Source: Blastobasis lacticolella
Lineage: Eukaryota > Arthropoda > Insecta > Lepidoptera > Blastobasidae
Direction of reading: 5' to 3'
DNA length: 64,000 bases
NCBI GenBank assembly: GCA_905147135.1
Contig: LR990039.1
Coordinates: 30,129,708-30,193,707 of the forward strand
Shown here piece by piece: positions 58,701 to 64,000 of the stretch. The notes under the pieces were generated by a model. That model was not told the DNA's origin. It saw nothing but the letters and a program-made list of their open reading frames with translations, and ran no database searches. Made by a program: the position numbers and the translations under genes. The stretch's first letter is position 1; each line of letters begins with the position of its first letter.

Positions 58701-60070
58701 GACATTTAAGAAAGAAAAACTCTACAAGGAATAATGACGTAAAAACTAAGGGAAGATAGTAAAATGATGTAGGTATAGGTTGGTATCAATACGAAGCACA
58801 AAAGTTTTACCTGTTTTGTAGCAAAACTTCTCGAACAGCTTACAAAATGAGTGTACTAATTAAACACCACCGTTTCACACGCTCTGTAAGGAATAAAATG
58901 AACAAAAACAGGTATGATAATATATCATGAATGGCAAGACGTACGGACTACACACCCGAGCAACTCGAGCAGAAACCTAAAGAAACACAACAGTACTAAC
59001 AGTCAAATGTATAATGAGATAAAAGCGGTTGATATGATCTAGTCCTGCTCTACAGGATAACAAGCTAGTGAGTACGCCGCGGGTCAATTCTGAAGTTGAA
59101 TGGAATGAATGAAACCGCGCCCGGTCTAATTGAACTAATGTAGGTTAGGCTCCCACAATGCGGCCCGGCTTTAAACGGGTCTGGGCTTGACGCACGGCCG
59201 CTTCACAGAGGCTTTTAATGTGCACAAACTAAACATAAGACCAAGGTTTAAAAGTCCAAAAATAGATCGAGTCATCAATACAGAACCATGAATACTATGA
59301 TGAAACAGTGAATAATACTCTATGCACCGTCATGTATCAAACTGAATATTTTAGGTTGGCCCAAGCCAAATATAGTGGACGACAAACACTTTCATGTCCA
59401 TGAGGTCACGTGCAAAACAGAGATACCTAGGAGTAACCATGTGCATAAAACATGCATGTTTTGTTGCGTTACACATTTCAAAGTAATCGGCGAACAACTT
59501 TCGCAGATGACTTTGAAAATTTATCTAATCCTACACAAAATCGTGTAGATAAACCGTTATTGTGCAGGCAAACAAAGGTTTAGTTACGAAGTCGGCCTTC
59601 AATCGCGAAATAGTTGACAACCATTGGGTAACGAATAACTATGCGTTTAATGCCCATACCTAACGAGCGTGTAGGCGAGCTGCCAGCGTGAATGCGGAAC
59701 CGCGCGCACTTATTAAAATTCACGTAACCAATTCCAATATGTCAGTCAATCCTCCTGAAGGATTTACTGCTGTTCATTGAATATGAATAGTGAAATATCT
59801 GCACATAACAATGTGGTAACTTCACGCAATATTTGGTCATCGTCAGGTGGCCTAATTAGCATGTTATTGAGCTTTAAATAACTTGTAGGTGCACAAAAAT
59901 TTAAGTACTTTTTCACGAGTCACAAGACTTCAAGATGTAAGATTTCAATGCCTGGCTTCCTAATTAAAAGAGTGCGTAATGGTCTGCCTTCAGCCCGAAT
60001 CTTCTCTTTCCATACACATTAACATGGGATTACAGGTCCCTTATACTCTAAGGTTGCTGATGTCCGACGA
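55766..60070. other. CARD-gene intron / unassigned
   Basis: Mostly A+T-rich. 56892-57076 is a G+C-rich open stretch after an acceptor (see findings). No other coding or repeat signal was identified. Confidence 0.3.
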
Positions 60071-60074
60071 CGAT

Positions 60075-60125
60075 GTCTCTTACCATCAGGTGGTCCGTCT
60101 GATCATGTGCCTTCCTGGGCAATAA
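60075..60125 (-). repeat. Repeat scrap, 'gacggaccacctgatggtaa' type
   Basis: Reverse-complement start of the 51285-type repeat. The open frame following it at 60107-60382 begins inside it and is not a gene candidate. Confidence 0.5.
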
Positions 60126-60869
60126 AAAAAACAGTATCGCATTTGAAAAGTATAAGCGCAGGAGTACACACTTCTATCGACGGGTGGCTAGTAGTTGTAA
60201 TGCGACGTCTTTCTTGTCCACGCGTGCACGACAATCACTATAAATATGTCAATGAAGATTTGTTGTCTTGTTGCGTTTCGTGGGGACGAACTACACACAA
60301 GCCTCACAGTCGCATGACCGTCAACTATCTCTACATTAACAAGTTAATTACAACGCTATTACACTCTACAGTCGGTACATAGTCCTTTGTCCCCATTAAT
60401 TAAGAGGAGTTGAAGGTTTATTTTTTTATTAGTCTCAGTTGTAAAGCGGAACTTATTTGATCGATCGCTATTGAGAATCATTACTGTATGTACTGGCTAG
60501 GTTATTGTTGTAGAATACGCGTGTAAAGTTGGTATTTTCAATGCAATTTGCTACAGATTTGTTTAATATTTGTAGGTACAAATCTCAAAGTAAGTTTAGG
60601 TTGTACATAACCCATTTCGACGTCTTGAAAATCACGCGACCTATTTAATAATTGAGACAAAGTTATTCAAAGTATCAGTGGGTCATGATACAGTTTCCTC
60701 GAGCGTACTAGATTGAACCATTATTATTAGAAATTTGTTCCCAACTCGGCCGGAACCTTTCCATCACACCGCAAAATTCGCCGAAGTGATATTTGTGCGG
60801 ATGGAGTGACGATTTGCGAAAGGCTGCGGGTGACAAGACGAGGACAGGGTGCACTGGCGCTTATTTCCA

Positions 60870-60935
60870 TATTTTGGACCTACGTCCAGCAGTGGACTAG
60901 TGCTAGACTAGGCTGATGGTGATGATGAAGGAAAG
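60870..60935 (+). mobile_element. RTE-like 3' terminal scrap
   Basis: 'tacgtccagcagtggactag' then aggctgatggtgatgatg: the common end of lepidopteran RTE copies with a gat-type tail. A related string, gtccagcagtagaccgatgg, lies at 5431. Confidence 0.65.
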
Positions 60936-61887
60936 TGATCACCGCTGGCAACACTCGTGGAGTCGAAAACGCCGTTGTTTTTCTAAGAACTATTCCCTGG
61001 TCTGTATTGTGACGTTAGTCAGCACTCCACCAGCGGCCGCTGACGGCGGGGACGTCTCGCCGCTATTTCGGTCCCCACTACGGCTGAAGAGCAATTCCCA
61101 AAATACGAGTCACTGTCTGTGTAGTTTTAACGTGGACATAAATTTGTGCACTATAATTAGACAAGTTGAGGTGAATTAGTGATCGCCTGTGTCTATTTTG
61201 TAGTGATACACGCAATGACTTCTACATAATGGACCCGTTCATGGACCAAAGGGAATAGCTCCATGTCATTGGAGCGTAAACTGCAATTGCGCTCCAACTA
61301 TGTCTCAGTGACGTTTTGGCCACGTATACGAATGGTCGTTACTTTACAATCTAAGAATGCCGAGTTGCGTAGGAAACACATGCACTAATTCCAATAAACA
61401 GTAACCAAAACCAAGAATGGAGTATCTTTTTTCCGTAAAGTATAAGAAATATCATGTATTACTTGTAAAACTTATATTTTTAGCATTTCCAATAAATATT
61501 TAAGTGTTTATTGCTACATCATTAACCGGCCATGATTAGTTGGTATGTACATTCAAATTCAATGCACGCCATCTGCTTATTTTTTATTTGGCAGTCTTAC
61601 ATATATGCGCACGATGTGACTTTGCACCAGCGGCATAATGCCGTTGATTTTGTTTTCGCGGAAGTAATATTATTATAGATAAAAAAATATAACAGATGAG
61701 TATACGAATAAATCAATAACAATAATATTGTTATATAATGTAGCTTCGTTGAAGAATTCTACAACAACAAAAGTGGTATAATTTTTGGTTGGAATTGAAG
61801 GTTGGATTGGTAATTGACGAATCCCAATTATTACTGTTTAGAAATTTATATTTAAGGCATTACGTTACAACAATTTTGTAAGCTTTT

Positions 61888-62735
61888 ACAATGTTATATC
61901 TGGCGCCTTGGCGAGTTTGATGACTGACGTCTATTTCAGTGCTAAAAACCGGTGGCCAAAACTGGAACTAAGTGTTGCCATATTGAAATAATATGTCATT
62001 GCCAAATGTAATGTCAATGCCAACAACAGCGACGCTGTCACCGGGTCAAATAAGTTTGTGGCACAAGAGACTGCGCCATTATATTTAATATGGTATAGTT
62101 TATTTATACTTATACAGGTTGTCAAAAGACCGCTAGCATTAATTGAAACCTCATATTCTAGCCACGAAACTGAACAACTTTCCCCAAGAAACATACCCGC
62201 GGAAATGACTTCATAATTTCGCTACCTAAAATAAATAATTAATTGCAACGCGCAATGTGGGCAGTTTCATGGGTAGAATATGGGATTTCAATTAATGCTA
62301 GCGGTCTTTTTACACCCTGTATATCCATGAATCCATCGATGCATTACACATGGCCATTAAATGCGGGTAGAACAGAAAAAAATACTTAATACTGTGATAT
62401 GTTTAGTACAGCATAACTCTGAACGAACTAAAATTTGGCAGTTAGCGCTTTACTTACTTTTGTTCAGCTCGAAAATAGCTATCCAACGACGTATTACACA
62501 TAGCTATTGGAATGGTTACCACTGTCCATACATATTCTTGTACGCGTTAACAATGTTATATCTGGCGGCTTGACAAGATTGTTGACAAACCTATTCGACC
62601 CGGTGGACAAAACCGGAACTAAGTGTTGCCGTTTTGAAATGTAATGTCAATGCCAACAACAGCGACGCTGTCACCCGGTTAGACATGTTTGTGGCACTGT
62701 AGACAGCGCAGTTTTATTTACTATGGTAACCGTCA
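61888..62735. repeat. Pair of about 200-bp direct repeats
   Basis: 'acaatgttatatctggcg', a 'ggaactaagtgttgcc' block, 'aatgtcaatgccaacaacag' and 'cgacgctgtcacc' occur in the same order at 61888-62100 and 62535-62735. A MITE follows the left copy. Confidence 0.8.
62113..62325. mobile_element. MITE with tacaggktgt termini
   Basis: tacaggttgtcaaaagaccg, then ctagcattaattgaaa, at 62113-62150; its inverse, with two mismatches near the end, at 62284-62325. Flanking TA on both sides fits Tc1/mariner-type insertion. About 212 bp, non-coding. Confidence 0.75.
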
Positions 62736-62994
62736 GAGTTATTTGTTCGCTCAACCGGTTCCAGGGTATTTATTTCTATGGATACACGTGACATTCTTTT
62801 TGGGATTTCGGTGTAACGACATTCAAATTCAGAATTATGTTTTCTTGATTTATTTTTCGCCACATGTTTTTCGGAATTCACAATGTTTGTGTCACCCGCG
62901 CTCAGTAAATTTTCCTCACAAACTGTCAATACAGTAAAGGCCAGAATTGTTTTTAAAGAAATTTATCTGCAACCTACTGGTCACTTCCGGTTTC

Positions 62995-63500
62995 CACCAG
63001 CTCCTCCACTTCATCTAGTCTTAAGCAGCCCCGCGCTGTAAGCGACTCTCTCATACCCGACAGTCGCGGTTAAGTCAATAAATCGGGTCATAGGCTTCTC
63101 GTGGAACCTCTTTCCTACGATGCACGCAGGCTTAGACACCTATTTCTAAAATATCCCTAGGGTTTACGCAGCAGTCTGACGTAAAAAAACCAATGTAGCA
63201 TCAAAACTTGTCACTTGCTAAGGCACGGATGTGCTCGTTACGGACTCGGCCAAGTCGTGTAACGTCACACACCCAAAGCAGCATTTTCCCATCTTTGGCG
63301 TAAAGACAGTACTGACCTAGTCTCACAGCATTAGCATCACAGGCGTAATGGACCTCTCAGCATACATTTAATATACGCTGCTCTGCAGATCTGTGACACC
63401 TCTATATATAACCTTTGAGCTTGATATTGATTTTAGACTTACGGGCGACTGCCGTGCCGAGCTCCCGCCATCTAGCCTAGTTTGTTCCAAAATATCTCTC
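62995..63500 (-). mobile_element. RTE-like LINE C-terminal relic, worn
   Basis: Aligns by eye with 24240-24660: 'gcttctcgtggaacctcttt', a 'acacctatttctaaaatatcc' block, 'gggtttacgcag', 'gtgctcgttacggactcgg' and 'aaagcagcatttt', in the same order and strand. It is heavily mutated. Confidence 0.7.
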
Positions 63501-64000
63501 TTATTTCTCACAGTACCTAAAGTGTGCATCGTTTTGACTATTAGATGATTTTGAGTATCGACTACCTCATTTATCTTATTTGGCAGCGGGACGCGGCGCG
63601 GCGCCCGCATGGCCGTTACAACAATGTAAATTGATTTAGTTTCAATTTTATGGGCGCTGCTCTATCTACATTGCAGTTGTGTGAATTATTGTTGATCGAT
63701 TCAGCAAAATTGAGGGTTGTTGAGCAGGAAGCTGTAGTGAAATTGAACGTTAGAATTTAGCTGATTTTAAAAAGCAGCTGTTGAATGTCAATACCAAAAT
63801 TAAACGATTCTAGATACCGTAGTTTACAATTTAGCTGTTACTTAAAAACCAGCTTCCATGATAAATTAAGCTATTAAATCTAAGATTAAGTTAATAGACA
63901 TCTGTGTGCCATGTCAAATCCATCACACAAAAAATTTCTTCAGGGCATCAAATAAAAACGCTAATTAGTAAAGCGCCTATTTGTTATATTGTTCTTTTCC
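63501..64000. other. No feature identified
   Basis: A short G+C-rich patch (cgggacgcggcgcggcgccc) at 63584-63605, otherwise A+T-rich. Confidence 0.3.

Overview
This is animal nuclear DNA, most likely from a moth or butterfly (Lepidoptera). The genes are short exons joined by long A+T-rich introns with GT-AG borders. Much of the rest is interspersed repeats of kinds I know from lepidopteran genomes: RTE- and CR1/jockey-like LINE tails, tRNA-headed and TGATGA-tailed SINEs, a mariner relic, fold-back MITEs and a 'caagcgggccacctgatgg' repeat family. The species cannot be read from the window. There are no bacterial operons, rRNA genes or CRISPR arrays.

Layout. 1-3.8 kb: the 5' half of a minus-strand, trypsin-fold (S1) serine protease homolog, with signal exon, activation/His-box exon and Asp-box exon; the catalytic His is replaced by Ser. 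4-14 kb: repeats only, namely a GAGCGAAGCGAGC-type satellite, a roughly 139-bp tandem array, LINE fragments and SINEs with clear target-site duplications. 14.2-28.2 kb: two paralogous minus-strand genes in tandem (gene B 14242-21364, gene A 22775-28216). Each encodes a secreted protein of about 290 residues with two divergent Ig-like domains. I assembled both from signal-peptide exons and phase-1 introns, and every splice phase closes. A decayed fragment resembling their last exon lies inside gene B. 28.4-35 kb: intergenic, with LINE tails and a mariner relic split by a long hairpin. 35.19 kb onward: a plus-strand gene opens with a clean CARD exon under a CpG-rich upstream region. Its first intron probably fills most of the rest of the window; one small phase-compatible candidate exon lies at 51.76 kb. 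The remainder to 64 kb is transposon debris and fold-back elements.

How the parts relate. The Ig pair looks like a local tandem duplication that then diverged: gene A has an intron in its second Ig domain that gene B lacks, and the cysteine pattern differs. Mobile DNA has come very close to their splice sites: a SINE landed 18 bp from one acceptor and a MITE ends 16 bp from one donor. The protease homolog, the Ig pair and the CARD gene are all compatible with immune or extracellular signalling roles, but nothing in the sequence shows that they work together.

Limits: exon calls rest on translated motifs, splice consensus and phase, without transcripts or database searches. Repeat class names come from remembered family features.
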